NCBI GenBank assembly: GCA_946411385.1
Contig: CAMKDV010000014.1
Span: forward strand, 1 to 64,000
DNA: 64,000 nucleotides
Source of the DNA: an uncultured Bacteroidales bacterium
GTDB lineage: Bacteria; Bacteroidota; Bacteroidia; Bacteroidales; Paludibacteraceae
Reading direction: 5' to 3'
The position numbers and the translations under genes were made by a program. Below the pieces are notes generated by a model. The model did no database searches. It was not told the origin of the DNA and saw only the letters and a program-made list of their open reading frames with translations. This document shows, in pieces, positions 47,520 to 56,942 of this stretch. How positions within the stretch are numbered: position 1 is the stretch's first letter; each line of letters begins with the position of its first letter.

Positions 47520-47551
47520 AGAGGGTGTGCCAATCGTGTGGCACGCCCTCT
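47520..47551 (-). terminator. Terminator of the acyl-CoA synthetase gene
   Basis: AGAGGGTGTGCCA (47520-47532) pairs with TGGCACGCCCTCT (47539-47551), 13 bp with one G-U or C-A position, loop 6 nt. It lies 34 bp after the stop codon. On the minus strand it is followed by TAGTTTAAAAA. Confidence 0.75.
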
Positions 47552-47585
47552 GTTGCTGTGAATACTTGTACAGAAACCGTCAGGA

Positions 47586-49256
47586 TTACTTGTACATGAA
47601 TCGTTTGATGGAACGCTTCGGGGTTTTCTCAAATTCCTTGTCAACCAGTTCGATGGCTTGCACCTTGCTATAAACAGGCATCTCGGCGTTCAGGGTCTTG
47701 AGGTTCTCCTGCATGAGCTGCTCGAGGGTCTGGCCTTCAGCCAGCTGCTTCTTGCCATCGGCAGAAGTGTCGGGGTAGACGAGAGCTACGAGCTTATGAT
47801 CGCGATCAACCACCACACTCTCCACCACGCAGGGCAGGGAGTTCAGCTTGTCCTCAATCTCCTCGGGATAGATGTTCTGACCGGAAGGACCGAGAATCAT
47901 GTTCTTGCTGCGCCCTTTGATGAAGATGTTGCCTTCCTCATCCAGAATGCCCAAGTCGCCGGTACGCATCCATCCGTCCTCGGTGAACACGGCTTTGGTG
48001 GCTTCCTCGTTCTTGTAGTAGCCCTTCATGACGTTGATACCTTTGACCTGGATCTCGCCATCGATATGCAGGGGATCCTCGCTATCGATACGAACGCGGC
48101 ATTGCTCCAGGCCCTTGCCGCAACTGTGGAACTTATATCGCCACCAATCCTCGTAGGAGATGAGCGGCGCACATTCGGTCATGCCGTACCCGACGCAGTA
48201 GCAGAACTTGATATCTTTGAGCACTTGCTCCACCTCGCCGTTGAGGGCAGCACCGCCGATGATCAGGAAGCGCAGCTTGCCGCCAAAGGCTTGCATGAGG
48301 CTCTCTTTGACCTTCTTGCGGATGATAAGGCGTATGCCCGGCGTATTCCACAGCACCTTCATCAGCGGCTTGTTGATGACCGGCAGCACTTTCTTCTTGA
48401 TGATCTTCTCGATAACCAGAGGTACGGTAAGGATCATGAACGGATGCACCTCGGCAAACGCCTTCATCAGAGCGGTAGGCGTAGGCGCACCGGTGAGGAA
48501 ATACGTCTCAGCACCATCGCAGCACTGGTAGAGGAACTCGAACATCAATCCGAACATGTGGGCAATAGGCAGCATCGACAACTCGGCGTCACCCGGACGG
48601 TGAGGTATACGATGTGCAGCAAAATCCACGTTGCCCGACAGGTTGAGATGCGTGAGCATCACGCCCTTAGGCGCTGAGGTGGTACCGGAGGTATAATTGA
48701 TGATGGCCAGGTCGTCCATGTTGTCGGTGGGGTAGTTGTCGACAACCTCCACCTTCACGCCCTCGGGGAACTTCTTGGCGAAGAGCTGGTCGACGGAAGC
48801 GTAGGCTTTCTCAATCTTGGCGTCGGCAGCATAATCGAGCGAGAACTCGTCCATATACACGACAGCCTTCAAGCCGGGCATGTTCTTGACGTTGATCTTC
48901 TTGCGGACATTCGGTCCGACATAGAGCAGGGTAGCCTCGGAGTGGTTGACCAGTCCCTCAATACCTTCACCGGTAAAGTCGGGGAGGATGCTGACGACCA
49001 CGGCTTTGTAGGTGACCGTAGCGAGGAAAGTAACCGCCCAATTGGCGCAGTTACGACCGCATAGGGCAATCTTGTCACCCTCCTTGACGCCCAAAGCTTC
49101 GAAGGTCAGATGCAGACGCTCAATCTCACGCGCCAGGTCGGAATAGTTGTAACGGTTGGCTCCGTCAAAATCTGCTAAGGCCAGGTTGTCCCAACGGCGG
49201 TGCATCGTGCCTTTTAAAAATTCCAAATAGTGTTTTGTGTTCAATTCTTTTTCCAT
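47586..49256 (-). CDS. AMP-forming long-chain acyl-CoA synthetase-like protein, 556 aa
   Basis: Activates a fatty or other carboxylic acid as acyl-AMP and then acyl-CoA. Motifs: phosphate-binding YTSGTTSAPKGVMLTH near 190-205, GYGMTECAPLIS near 360, GWMRTGDLG near 430 and the hinge KGRSKNMILGPSGQNI after it. Length is typical of FadD-like enzymes. It is a single gene with its own promoter and terminator. A CGAAC-GTTCG palindrome lies in the promoter between the -33 and -7 regions. Confidence 0.92.
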   Translation of the reverse strand: MEKELNTKHYLEFLKGTMHRRWDNLALADFDGANRYNYSDLAREIERLHLTFEALGVKEGDKIALCGRNCANWAVTFLATVTYKAVVVSILPDFTGEGIEGLVNHSEATLLYVGPNVRKKINVKNMPGLKAVVYMDEFSLDYAADAKIEKAYASVDQLFAKKFPEGVKVEVVDNYPTDNMDDLAIINYTSGTTSAPKGVMLTHLNLSGNVDFAAHRIPHRPGDAELSMLPIAHMFGLMFEFLYQCCDGAETYFLTGAPTPTALMKAFAEVHPFMILTVPLVIEKIIKKKVLPVINKPLMKVLWNTPGIRLIIRKKVKESLMQAFGGKLRFLIIGGAALNGEVEQVLKDIKFCYCVGYGMTECAPLISYEDWWRYKFHSCGKGLEQCRVRIDSEDPLHIDGEIQVKGINVMKGYYKNEEATKAVFTEDGWMRTGDLGILDEEGNIFIKGRSKNMILGPSGQNIYPEEIEDKLNSLPCVVESVVVDRDHKLVALVYPDTSADGKKQLAEGQTLEQLMQENLKTLNAEMPVYSKVQAIELVDKEFEKTPKRSIKRFMYK

Positions 49257-49297
49257 ATTTTGTTGTTAGTTTTTGCACATACTAATCATTTTCGCCA

Positions 49298-49331
49298 CAA
49301 AGTTACAAAAAAAAAATCGAACGCGTGTTCG
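49298..49331 (-). promoter_or_regulatory. Promoter and overlapping operator of the acyl-CoA synthetase gene
   Basis: TAACTTTG (complement of 49298-49305) is the -7 element. Upstream, CGAAC and GTTCG at 49318-49331 form a perfect inverted repeat with a 4-bp centre, covering roughly -20 to -33 where no TTTG is seen. A repressor or activator of lipid genes could bind there (inference). Confidence 0.65.
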
Positions 49332-49386
49332 AAAATGGGTAAAAAATGCAATATTGACACATTTTTGTTAAAAAGCAAAAAAAAAC

Positions 49387-49417
49387 TTGCAAATATGAAA
49401 TATTTTTTGTAACTTTG
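49387..49417 (+). promoter_or_regulatory. Consensus promoter of the Crp operon
   Basis: TTG at 49387-49389 followed by CAAATAT, 20-nt spacer ending TTTTTTG, TAACTTTG at 49410-49417. The ATG at 49472 is 54 bp downstream. Confidence 0.87.
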
Positions 49418-49471
49418 TACCCAAATTGGCTTATGGCAAAAAAATGCCTTAAAATTGCAAAAGAGTACTAG

Positions 49472-50176
49472 ATGGTAAAAAAGAAACTTGCATTGGATGT
49501 AGCCCCTCTCTGGGAACTGAATTCTATCTGGGGCACTTTGACATTGGAACAGCGGAAATTTGTAGAAAAACATTTGAGTGTTGTCCGCTACAAAAAGAAT
49601 GAGATTATTTATCGCGAGGGCGAGACGCCTCATGGTGTGCTGACGCTTATTACAGGCAAGGTGCGCATCTATATCGAGGAGTTGGGCACGCGGCCGCAGA
49701 TTATCCGTCTGCACAAGCCCGGTGATTTCTTCGGCTACCGCTCGACCATTGCCGACGATACGCATACCACATGCGCCAGTGCGCTGGAGGAATGTATCTT
49801 CTACGTGGTGGAGACAGATGCCTTCCTGACCGTAGTGCAGCAGAACAACGAGTTCTGCTACAGGATACTGGAGGCGATGGCGCACGACCTGGCAATGAGT
49901 GATATGCGTCAGGTGAACCTCACGCAGAAACACCTGCGCGGACGATTGGCAGAAGCCATCTCCTCGCTGGCGGAGCATTACGGCTATGCCGAGGACGGAT
50001 GTACGCTATCGGCAGCAGTCAGCCGCGAGGATCTGGCCAACATGAGCAACATGACTACCGCCAACGCAATCCGTACGCTCTCGCAGTTTGCACAAGAGGG
50101 GATAGTGGAGATCGACGGCAAGAAGATCATCGTGCTCAACCCCGATGAATTGATGAGTATAAACAAGATAGGATAA
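49472..50176 (+). CDS. Crp/Fnr-family transcriptional regulator, 234 aa
   Basis: N-terminal cyclic-nucleotide-binding-type barrel (~25-130, EIIYREGETPHGVLTLITGK, KPGDFFGYRSTIA), long dimerisation helix (~130-160) and a C-terminal winged HTH (VSREDLANMSNMTTANAIRTL). No Fe-S cysteine set of Fnr is present. It is the first gene of a four-gene operon. Its stop shares one base with the next start. Confidence 0.93.
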   Translation: MVKKKLALDVAPLWELNSIWGTLTLEQRKFVEKHLSVVRYKKNEIIYREGETPHGVLTLITGKVRIYIEELGTRPQIIRLHKPGDFFGYRSTIADDTHTTCASALEECIFYVVETDAFLTVVQQNNEFCYRILEAMAHDLAMSDMRQVNLTQKHLRGRLAEAISSLAEHYGYAEDGCTLSAAVSREDLANMSNMTTANAIRTLSQFAQEGIVEIDGKKIIVLNPDELMSINKIG

Positions 50177-51129
50177 TGGATATTTCAATCGTCATACCGC
50201 TATACAACGAGGCTGAATCGCTGCCCTCACTGCACGAGTGGATTACCCGTGTGATGACCGAGCATAAGTTCACGTACGAGCTTCTGTTCGTCAACGACGG
50301 CTCCACCGATCAGTCGTGGGATGTGGTGCGTAAGCTTCGTGAGGCGGACAAAGAGCATGTTCACGGCATCAGTTTCCGCAGAAACTATGGTAAGTCGGCA
50401 GCCCTGTATTGCGGCTTCAAGGCAGTAAAGGGCGACGTAGTAATCACCATGGATGCCGACCTGCAAGATTCGCCTGAGGAGATACCCGAACTATACAAGA
50501 TGATCATGACCGACGGCTATGATCTGGTAAGCGGCTGGAAGCAGAAACGCTACGACAACAAGCTGACCAAGAACCTGCCGTCGAAGCTGTTCAACGCCAC
50601 GGCACGACGCGTGACGGGCATACAGCTCCATGACATGAACTGCGGATTGAAAGCCTACCGCAACGAGGTGGTGAAGAACATCGAGGTGTTCAGCGAGATG
50701 CATCGCTACATCCCTTATATGGCGAAGAATGCGGGCTTTACGAAAATCGGCGAGAAAGTGGTGCAGCACCGCAAGCGTGAATTCGGCGTGTCGAAGTTCG
50801 GCATGAACCGTTTTGTGAACGGCTATCTGGACCTGATGACCATCTGGTTCCTTAACAAGTTCGGCAAGCAGCCTATGCACTTCTTCGGCTTGATAGGCAG
50901 CCTGATGTTCCTCATTGGCGCCATAGCTATCTGCGTGGTAGTGGGCATGAAGATCCATGCCTTGCAAACGGTAGGCACATCAATGCTGCTCGGCGTCAAT
51001 CCGTATTTCCATATCAGCATACTGATGATGATCCTGGGATGTATGCTGTTTCTTGCCGGTTTCCTCGGGGAACTGATTATCCGTAACTCACAAAGTAGAA
51101 ACGATTATCTGATTAAAGAGGAATTATGA
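50176..51129 (+). CDS. Family 2 glycosyltransferase, dolichyl-phosphate-mannose synthase/GtrB-like
   Basis: Transfers a sugar to a polyprenyl phosphate at the inner membrane. GT-A core with IVIPLYNEAESLPSL, VNDGSTDQSW and DADLQDSPEE (D93-D95). Two C-terminal membrane helices (~235-260 and ~270-300), as in GtrB. Length 317 aa is typical. Overlaps the regulator by 1 bp and the phosphoesterase by 4 bp, so all are coupled. Confidence 0.92.
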   Translation: MDISIVIPLYNEAESLPSLHEWITRVMTEHKFTYELLFVNDGSTDQSWDVVRKLREADKEHVHGISFRRNYGKSAALYCGFKAVKGDVVITMDADLQDSPEEIPELYKMIMTDGYDLVSGWKQKRYDNKLTKNLPSKLFNATARRVTGIQLHDMNCGLKAYRNEVVKNIEVFSEMHRYIPYMAKNAGFTKIGEKVVQHRKREFGVSKFGMNRFVNGYLDLMTIWFLNKFGKQPMHFFGLIGSLMFLIGAIAICVVVGMKIHALQTVGTSMLLGVNPYFHISILMMILGCMLFLAGFLGELIIRNSQSRNDYLIKEEL

Positions 51130-53018
51130 TGCGTCGTTTGTGGCTGATAGGTCTGCTGGTGGCAAGTACGCAGCTCTTTGCTGCGCGAATACTGACGGTT
51201 ACTCCCAGTACGGTTCAGGCGGGGCAGGCTGTCACGATCAAGTACAAGAACGCTCCTGCCGGAGCAGAGATAGGCGTGTACACCACCACATCGCGCGTAC
51301 CGCTCAAGAAGCGCATGAACGTTCAGAGCGGTATGCCTTCTGCCGGCTATAAGGATACCATCCCTGAAGGCGAATATATCATCCGCTGCCAGACGGATAG
51401 TGCCGTGCTTGATTCGGTCAAACTGGTGGTGCTGCCTACCGCATGGGAAGGTGAGACGCGTATAGGCCTGTTGGCGGATATCCATGTAATGGCACCGGAA
51501 CTGCTCATTGCTGAAGGTTCGGCGTACACCAAGGATGTGATGCAGAACCGCAAGATGCTCCATCTGAGCCATGCCGTATGGGAGGCATTGGTCGATTCGA
51601 TGATAGCTGAGCAGCCAGACTATCTGCTCATCGCCGGTGACCTGACCAAGGATGGCGAATATGTCAGCCACGAGCGGGTGGTGAGCGGTCTGCAGCGGTT
51701 GGATTCAGCAGGCATACAGACGTTTGTCATTCCCGGCAACCATGATATCGACAATACTGCCGCGTATGCCTACAACGGCTCCAAGCGTGAGACGGTCATC
51801 TCCTGCTCCGAGATTGATTTCCGCGAACTGTATGCTCCCTACGGCTACGACACGACCTGCTTCGAGGTGGACTCGATGTCGCTGAGCTATGTGGCGCAGC
51901 TGACCGATTCGCTCATGCTGATAGGCATCGATACCTACGACGGAACGCTGGACACGCGTACCTTGCGATGGATCACCGATCATGCCGATACCATTGCCGC
52001 ACATCACCTGCATGCCATCGCCATGATGCATCATCAGGCAGTCAACCATTTCTCGGAACAGAATGTGTATGTATCCGCTTCGCAAGTAGAGAACAACGAT
52101 AGCGTGGCGTATGTACTGGCTACGCATGGCGTACATCTGCTGATGACGGGACATCTGCATATCAGCGATATTACAAAGGATTATCCCGGCTTGCTGCTTG
52201 TGGACAGTCTGTGCGAGATTGCTACCGGTTCGCCTATCGTCTTCCCATGTCATTACCGCTTGCTCAGTTATACGGACAGCACTTCCACGCTGAAGGTGCA
52301 GACCCGTCTGCTGCGCGCCGTGGATACGATAGCCGACCTGCAGACCTATGCTTGCCGCTGGTCGGAAGACAAGATACAGACCATCATCCCCACGCTTACC
52401 GAGCGGCTCTGGCAACGGCTGGAACCGGTACTGAGCACCTTGGGCAGTACGCGTATGTTCAAGCGCTTCTATGAGCTGCTGCCAAAAACCAAGGCCGAGC
52501 GTACACAGATGGTTAATGCCTACCTGGAGCGCCCACTGACCGACACCTATCTCACGCATTGTGAGGCTGCCGAGGACCGCTTCTTTACCGATGACCTGAA
52601 AAGCAGCATCTATGCCGGAGTGGACTCGATGACGCAATCCATCCTGGACAAAGGCGATTTTGCCTCATGGCAGCAGACTATCCTACTCACCGGCGTGCGC
52701 GGTGCGGTGCGTGCCGCTGTAGGCGCTCCGCTCACCAGCATACTGACCGATGAGTCGAACTATCTGACCTTGCGCTCGGTGCATGTGCCCGATCATGTGT
52801 TCCTCTTCGAACTGCCCGAGATCGTGCCGCCGAAGATTGTTGTGCCTGATACCACCCATATTGATCCTCAGGTGCCTGATACCACTATTCATGACGCCTT
52901 GGATTATCAAGCCCCGATGGAGTACAACGGAACATGCTATGACATGCTCGGCCGTCCTGTAACACAACCTGTGCAGGGAGGTGTATATATATTAGGTAAT
53001 AAGAAAATACTGAAATGA
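51126..53018 (+). CDS. Secreted metallophosphoesterase with T9SS-type C-terminal tail, 630 aa
   Basis: Signal peptide (MMRRLWLIGLLVASTQLFAA), an Ig-like stretch (~22-105), then a calcineurin-like phosphoesterase: LLADIHV (D118, H120), AGDLTKDGE (D172), PGNHDID (N205, H206), MMHHQ and MTGHLHISD. The C-terminus YDMLGRPVTQPVQGGVYILG plus a Lys-rich end resembles a T9SS type A sorting tail, so surface export is inferred. Starts with a 4-bp overlap. Confidence 0.88.
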   Translation: MMRRLWLIGLLVASTQLFAARILTVTPSTVQAGQAVTIKYKNAPAGAEIGVYTTTSRVPLKKRMNVQSGMPSAGYKDTIPEGEYIIRCQTDSAVLDSVKLVVLPTAWEGETRIGLLADIHVMAPELLIAEGSAYTKDVMQNRKMLHLSHAVWEALVDSMIAEQPDYLLIAGDLTKDGEYVSHERVVSGLQRLDSAGIQTFVIPGNHDIDNTAAYAYNGSKRETVISCSEIDFRELYAPYGYDTTCFEVDSMSLSYVAQLTDSLMLIGIDTYDGTLDTRTLRWITDHADTIAAHHLHAIAMMHHQAVNHFSEQNVYVSASQVENNDSVAYVLATHGVHLLMTGHLHISDITKDYPGLLLVDSLCEIATGSPIVFPCHYRLLSYTDSTSTLKVQTRLLRAVDTIADLQTYACRWSEDKIQTIIPTLTERLWQRLEPVLSTLGSTRMFKRFYELLPKTKAERTQMVNAYLERPLTDTYLTHCEAAEDRFFTDDLKSSIYAGVDSMTQSILDKGDFASWQQTILLTGVRGAVRAAVGAPLTSILTDESNYLTLRSVHVPDHVFLFELPEIVPPKIVVPDTTHIDPQVPDTTIHDALDYQAPMEYNGTCYDMLGRPVTQPVQGGVYILGNKKILK

Positions 53019-55021
53019 TGCGTAAAATACTTTCTTTGGTCCTGTTTGCAGGCTTGTCGGTTACCGCTATGGCGCAACAAGGCCTTACTTGCGACAATCC
53101 TATTCCCGTCAACAAGGATTACAACGGCTCTGTTCCTGCTGCCGGTACCTACTATTTTGCAGCATGGACCTACGATCTGCCCTTGCAGGTGTTCTTTACG
53201 CCCGTGAGTCCCAACCAGACTGTCCGTCCTACCGTGGAGGTGGATTTCACTTGTACGCCCGGCGTATACGAGGATAGGAAGATTGACTCGATCGTGCATG
53301 AGGTGTCCGAATGGAACATCGAGATACCGATGCGCTTCACCACCGATCTGGTTGAGCGCGACGGACGCAATGATTTCAGCCTGTCCATTAGCAAAACTTA
53401 CCGCGAGCAGCTCGCGCGTTGCGGCGTGACATACAACGTACAGGCTTATGTGAAGGTTACTTTCCCCGAAGCGGGTGGGGTACATATCGTGCCGGATACA
53501 GCTTTCCAGAGCTGTATGGAGACTGCCAGGCATCTCGTCCTTGACGACACCATTCAGATTCAGCCGAACGATACCGATCAGTCGTATATCTTCCCCTATA
53601 CCGATTGGCAAAACGATAGCGTACGTTTCTCGTGGTCGCACGGTACGCACCCGTTGTATGTGTACGTTGCCAATGCTGAGGAGTGCGATTTCGAGCCTAA
53701 AGCAAGCAATGCGTATGTATGGACGGTCATCCAGATAGGCCGTGACTCCGCTGTGAACCTTCTGGCTGCTGATATCAAGAATGCTATCGAGAACAACGGT
53801 TCGGGTGGTTTGTACTATGGTAAGATGCTTACCAGGGGAACCCCGGGAAAGTTTGTGGTGGAGCATATACCCCTTGACAAACAGCCTATTGAGCTGCAGT
53901 ACGGGCAGTCGGTGAACTATGTGGCGAACGATACGGATCAGGTATATTTCTTCCCGAGCTCGTGGGAAGGTACCTCTTTCACCACGCCTACCAAGCATGT
54001 CTTCACCATGGCTGTAGGCGATAATCCCTATTTCGTATTTAACGATGCGCTCCGCACTTTCCGTTTCAATGGCGATAGCATCAACGGCCATACCCTTAAC
54101 TTCTCCACGCAGGAGATGCAGGAGATTACAAACCTGTCTACCGACGGAAAGATCTATGTGCGCTTCAAGGGTGCAGGACATACCACTATCACCGCCAATG
54201 CTTGGGCTGACGATTGTTTGGCTAACACCATCCAGCTCAATTCCGGCGAGACCTACAACATCCGCCGTAACTCCGCACAGGTCTATCGTATGCGCCTTGC
54301 CGATTGGAAAGACTACGATATGACGCTTGTCTGGAGCGGTACTGCCAATCTGCGTATGGTGATTGCCAATATCTGTTCACCTTCCACATGGTCGCAGAAC
54401 AACGAGAATGTGATGTTCTACGAGACTATCAACCGCGGTGCTACGAAGGTCTTCACGGCAGCCGAACTGGTTGATTTGGCTACCATGGAGGGAGATGAGT
54501 ATGTATATGTGCGCTTCACCTCTACCAACGCCAACAGCCTGACCATCACCTCATCCAAACCCGAAGAGGTTGATCCGCTACCCGATCCCGAACCGTGCGA
54601 TCCTACCGACCCCAATGGTCCGTGCTATGAGCCGCCGTGCGATCCTACTGATCCCAGTGCTCCTTGCTACGAGCCGCCGTGTGATCCTACCGATCCCACT
54701 AGCCCATGCTATGAGCCGCCTTGCGATCCTACTGACCCGAGCGCTCCGTGCTACGACCCGGATCATGTCAATCCCGATCAGCCCGATGCTGACGGCTATA
54801 CACGCCACATGGGTATTGGCGTCAAGTGTCATGGCGATTGCGATATTTATGTCATCGTGGATGAGGAAACCGATCTGACGCTCTATGATGCAGCCGGTCA
54901 GGTACTGCGCACATGGCATCAGTTGCCGGGCGAGGACAACAAGGCTGTCATCACTACCGTCATCGGGCAGCATTATACACTCAAGGATAGCAAGCACGCT
55001 TCTATCTCCCTGACGCGTTAA
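53015..55021 (+). CDS. Secreted repeat protein with four CDPTDP units, 668 aa
   Basis: Signal peptide (MMRKILSLVLFAGLSVTAMA). Residues ~20-520 form repeated beta-rich, pre-peptidase-like domains (GTYYFAAWTYDLP, DQSYIFPYTDW, DQVYFFPSSW), three or four copies. Residues 528-583 are four 14-residue CDPTDPxxPCYEPP repeats. The end is a T9SS-like domain (DLTLYDAAGQVLRTW). The repeats carry paired cysteines and Asp, suggesting a rigid, disulfide-linked or calcium-binding stalk. Last gene of the operon. Its stop overlaps that of the convergent nth. Confidence 0.75.
   Translation: MMRKILSLVLFAGLSVTAMAQQGLTCDNPIPVNKDYNGSVPAAGTYYFAAWTYDLPLQVFFTPVSPNQTVRPTVEVDFTCTPGVYEDRKIDSIVHEVSEWNIEIPMRFTTDLVERDGRNDFSLSISKTYREQLARCGVTYNVQAYVKVTFPEAGGVHIVPDTAFQSCMETARHLVLDDTIQIQPNDTDQSYIFPYTDWQNDSVRFSWSHGTHPLYVYVANAEECDFEPKASNAYVWTVIQIGRDSAVNLLAADIKNAIENNGSGGLYYGKMLTRGTPGKFVVEHIPLDKQPIELQYGQSVNYVANDTDQVYFFPSSWEGTSFTTPTKHVFTMAVGDNPYFVFNDALRTFRFNGDSINGHTLNFSTQEMQEITNLSTDGKIYVRFKGAGHTTITANAWADDCLANTIQLNSGETYNIRRNSAQVYRMRLADWKDYDMTLVWSGTANLRMVIANICSPSTWSQNNENVMFYETINRGATKVFTAAELVDLATMEGDEYVYVRFTSTNANSLTITSSKPEEVDPLPDPEPCDPTDPNGPCYEPPCDPTDPSAPCYEPPCDPTDPTSPCYEPPCDPTDPSAPCYDPDHVNPDQPDADGYTRHMGIGVKCHGDCDIYVIVDEETDLTLYDAAGQVLRTWHQLPGEDNKAVITTVIGQHYTLKDSKHASISLTR
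54596..54763 (+). repeat. Four 42-bp coding repeats
   Basis: Four in-frame copies encode CDPTDP(NG/SA/TS/SA)PCYEPP, the last ending CYDPD. The DNA copies differ at synonymous sites, so they are not freshly duplicated. Confidence 0.9.
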
Positions 55022-55653
55022 GCGTGTTGGAAATACCGGCAGCAGTCTTGAATGCCGCACTTGGCGCATTGAGGCTTGCGTGCCTGGCAAATATAGCGCC
55101 CGTGAAGCAGAAGCCAGTGATGCGCTTTCGGAATAAGGTTCTCGGGAATGTATTGAATCAAAGTCTTCTCTGTTTGCAGAGGAGACTTGCTTTTTGTAGT
55201 CAGGCCTATACGCTCGGCTACGCGGAAGATATGCGTATCCACGGCCATCGTCGGTTGCTGCCAGATGACGGCACAAACCACATTGGCAGTCTTTCTGCCT
55301 ACACCTGCCAACGTCTGAAGGTCATCAATGTTGTCGGGTACTTCGCCATTGTATACCTCGCACAAGCGCTCTGCCATCATCTTCAGATGTTTGGCTTTGG
55401 AGTTGGGATAACTTACGGAATGGATATATGCAAATATATCTTCTTCCGTAGCGACTGCCATGGCGGCAGGAGTGGGATAGGCGGCAAACAGTGCCGGAGT
55501 GACGAGGTTGACGCGTTTGTCGGTGCATTGAGCAGATAGCATCACAGCCACCAACAGTTCATACGGATTGCTGTATGTCAGTTCCGATTCGGCTACCGGC
55601 ATCGCTTCTGCAAACCATTGGAGACATCGATCATATCGTTGCTTCGTCGTCAT
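55018..55653 (-). CDS. nth: Endonuclease III
   Basis: DNA glycosylase/AP lyase for oxidised pyrimidines. Helix-hairpin-helix LQTLAGVGRKTANVV with Lys121, catalytic Asp139 in VDTHIFRV, and the 4Fe-4S loop C189-x6-C196-x2-C199-x5-C205. At 211 aa the length is normal. It overlaps the DUF4924 gene by 23 bp, and its stop overlaps that of the convergent secreted protein by 3 bp. Confidence 0.97.
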   Translation of the reverse strand: MTTKQRYDRCLQWFAEAMPVAESELTYSNPYELLVAVMLSAQCTDKRVNLVTPALFAAYPTPAAMAVATEEDIFAYIHSVSYPNSKAKHLKMMAERLCEVYNGEVPDNIDDLQTLAGVGRKTANVVCAVIWQQPTMAVDTHIFRVAERIGLTTKSKSPLQTEKTLIQYIPENLIPKAHHWLLLHGRYICQARKPQCAKCGIQDCCRYFQHA

Positions 55654-56113
55654 CCTCTTCCAGTTTGTCTTGCATGTAATAGGTCTTGCTTAGGTATTGC
55701 AGTATGGCCGTGGCTTGCTTCTGTACCTCCTCCGTCTCGGCGGAAACAGGCTTGCCTTGCAAGCGGAGCATCATGATCTGATAGAGCAGCACCAGGCATG
55801 CTTCGATGTTAGTCATCGTCGGACGGTCGGTGCGTGCCTTGAGCAGATTGAGCGAAGGCGTCAGCTGCAGCATGGCTGCTTTGTATGTCGCCTCTTGCGC
55901 AATGATGTCATCGCTGAGCATCTCCAGTTCTTTCAAGGCTATCTGTGCCAATTGGATATGCCCGCCGTCCATCACATCGTCAGCATGCATCATCTGGTAG
56001 ATGTTGGCGAGCTCTTCGTTTTGCTCTGCTGCCTCCGGAAAAGCACGCAAGTAGTCCTCCAACTGCCACAGATACAAGATATATTCAGCTATATTGTCTT
56101 TCTTGTTTTTCAT
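55631..56113 (-). CDS. DUF4924-family protein, 160 aa
   Basis: Helical cytoplasmic protein of a Bacteroidetes family of unknown function (EYILYLWQLEDYLRAF start, acidic EEDDDEA tail). The 23-bp overlap with nth and 1-bp overlap with the SDR gene place it in one transcript with them. Confidence 0.82.
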   Translation of the reverse strand: MKNKKDNIAEYILYLWQLEDYLRAFPEAAEQNEELANIYQMMHADDVMDGGHIQLAQIALKELEMLSDDIIAQEATYKAAMLQLTPSLNLLKARTDRPTMTNIEACLVLLYQIMMLRLQGKPVSAETEEVQKQATAILQYLSKTYYMQDKLEEDDDEATI

Positions 56114-56940
56114 TACTTTTGGAATTTTCCGACAAACTTATAGGTGAAGCGTACCAACCAATCCGGTGTATGCTTCAATAGGGGTGTCGACAGGTGGTTG
56201 ATCACGCCGGGCATATCGGCTTTCTTGCCTTGGAACATACGTTTCAGTGCACGTTTTACCAGTTTCTCCGGCGGGATGCTTACAGTCAGGTTTACAGCCA
56301 GTTTCCTCAGGTTGGGTGCCAATCCGAACAGTGCGGTATCTACTGCTCCGGGAGTCATCACGGTGATGTTCACGCCTTGCGGATAGAGCTCGTACCAGAT
56401 GGATTTCGAGAAGTTGTAGATGAATGCTTTGGTCGAGTTGTAGGTCTGTATGCCCGGATACGCCATCCATGCGGACATGGAGGACATGTTCAGTATATAG
56501 CCTTTCTTTCTCGGCTTGCCCAGCACTTTCTCCTGCTGCTCAGCTTCGGTCAGTTCGCGTTTTATCATATCTTCGGCAAACAGGCGCGTCAGTTTGGCTA
56601 CCGTCACTACGTGCAACATCAGCATCAGTTCCAACCGGCGCATGGACGTCTCGGTCAGCGGGTTGAAAAAGAACACACCGGCATTGTTGATCAGTATGTC
56701 CACTTGTATACCATGCTCCTTGCAGTAGTCGTGCAGCTCTTCTGCTGCAGTCTGCTTGCTCAGATCCATGTACAGCGGTGTGGTCTTTACGCCGTAGGTG
56801 GCTGCCAGCTGCCTGGCTACTTCTATCTGTTCCTGCTCCTGATTACTTACCAGCAGCAGATCGGTATGATAATCGCGCGCAAGAGCGGTGGCGTATTGTA
56901 GTCCTATGCCCGATGAGGCACCTGTAACTAATGCTAACAT
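56113..56940 (-). CDS. Short-chain dehydrogenase/reductase, 275 aa
   Basis: NAD(P)-dependent oxidoreductase: cofactor motif TGASSGIG at 6-13, NNAG at 85-88, catalytic Ser near 153, Tyr167 and Lys171 in YNSTK. C-terminal ~40 residues are basic and may touch the membrane. Substrate unknown; similar proteins act on ketoacyl or sterol-like compounds. It lies 2 bp downstream of pth. Confidence 0.9.
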   Translation of the reverse strand: MLALVTGASSGIGLQYATALARDYHTDLLLVSNQEQEQIEVARQLAATYGVKTTPLYMDLSKQTAAEELHDYCKEHGIQVDILINNAGVFFFNPLTETSMRRLELMLMLHVVTVAKLTRLFAEDMIKRELTEAEQQEKVLGKPRKKGYILNMSSMSAWMAYPGIQTYNSTKAFIYNFSKSIWYELYPQGVNITVMTPGAVDTALFGLAPNLRKLAVNLTVSIPPEKLVKRALKRMFQGKKADMPGVINHLSTPLLKHTPDWLVRFTYKFVGKFQK

Positions 56941-56942
56941 GT

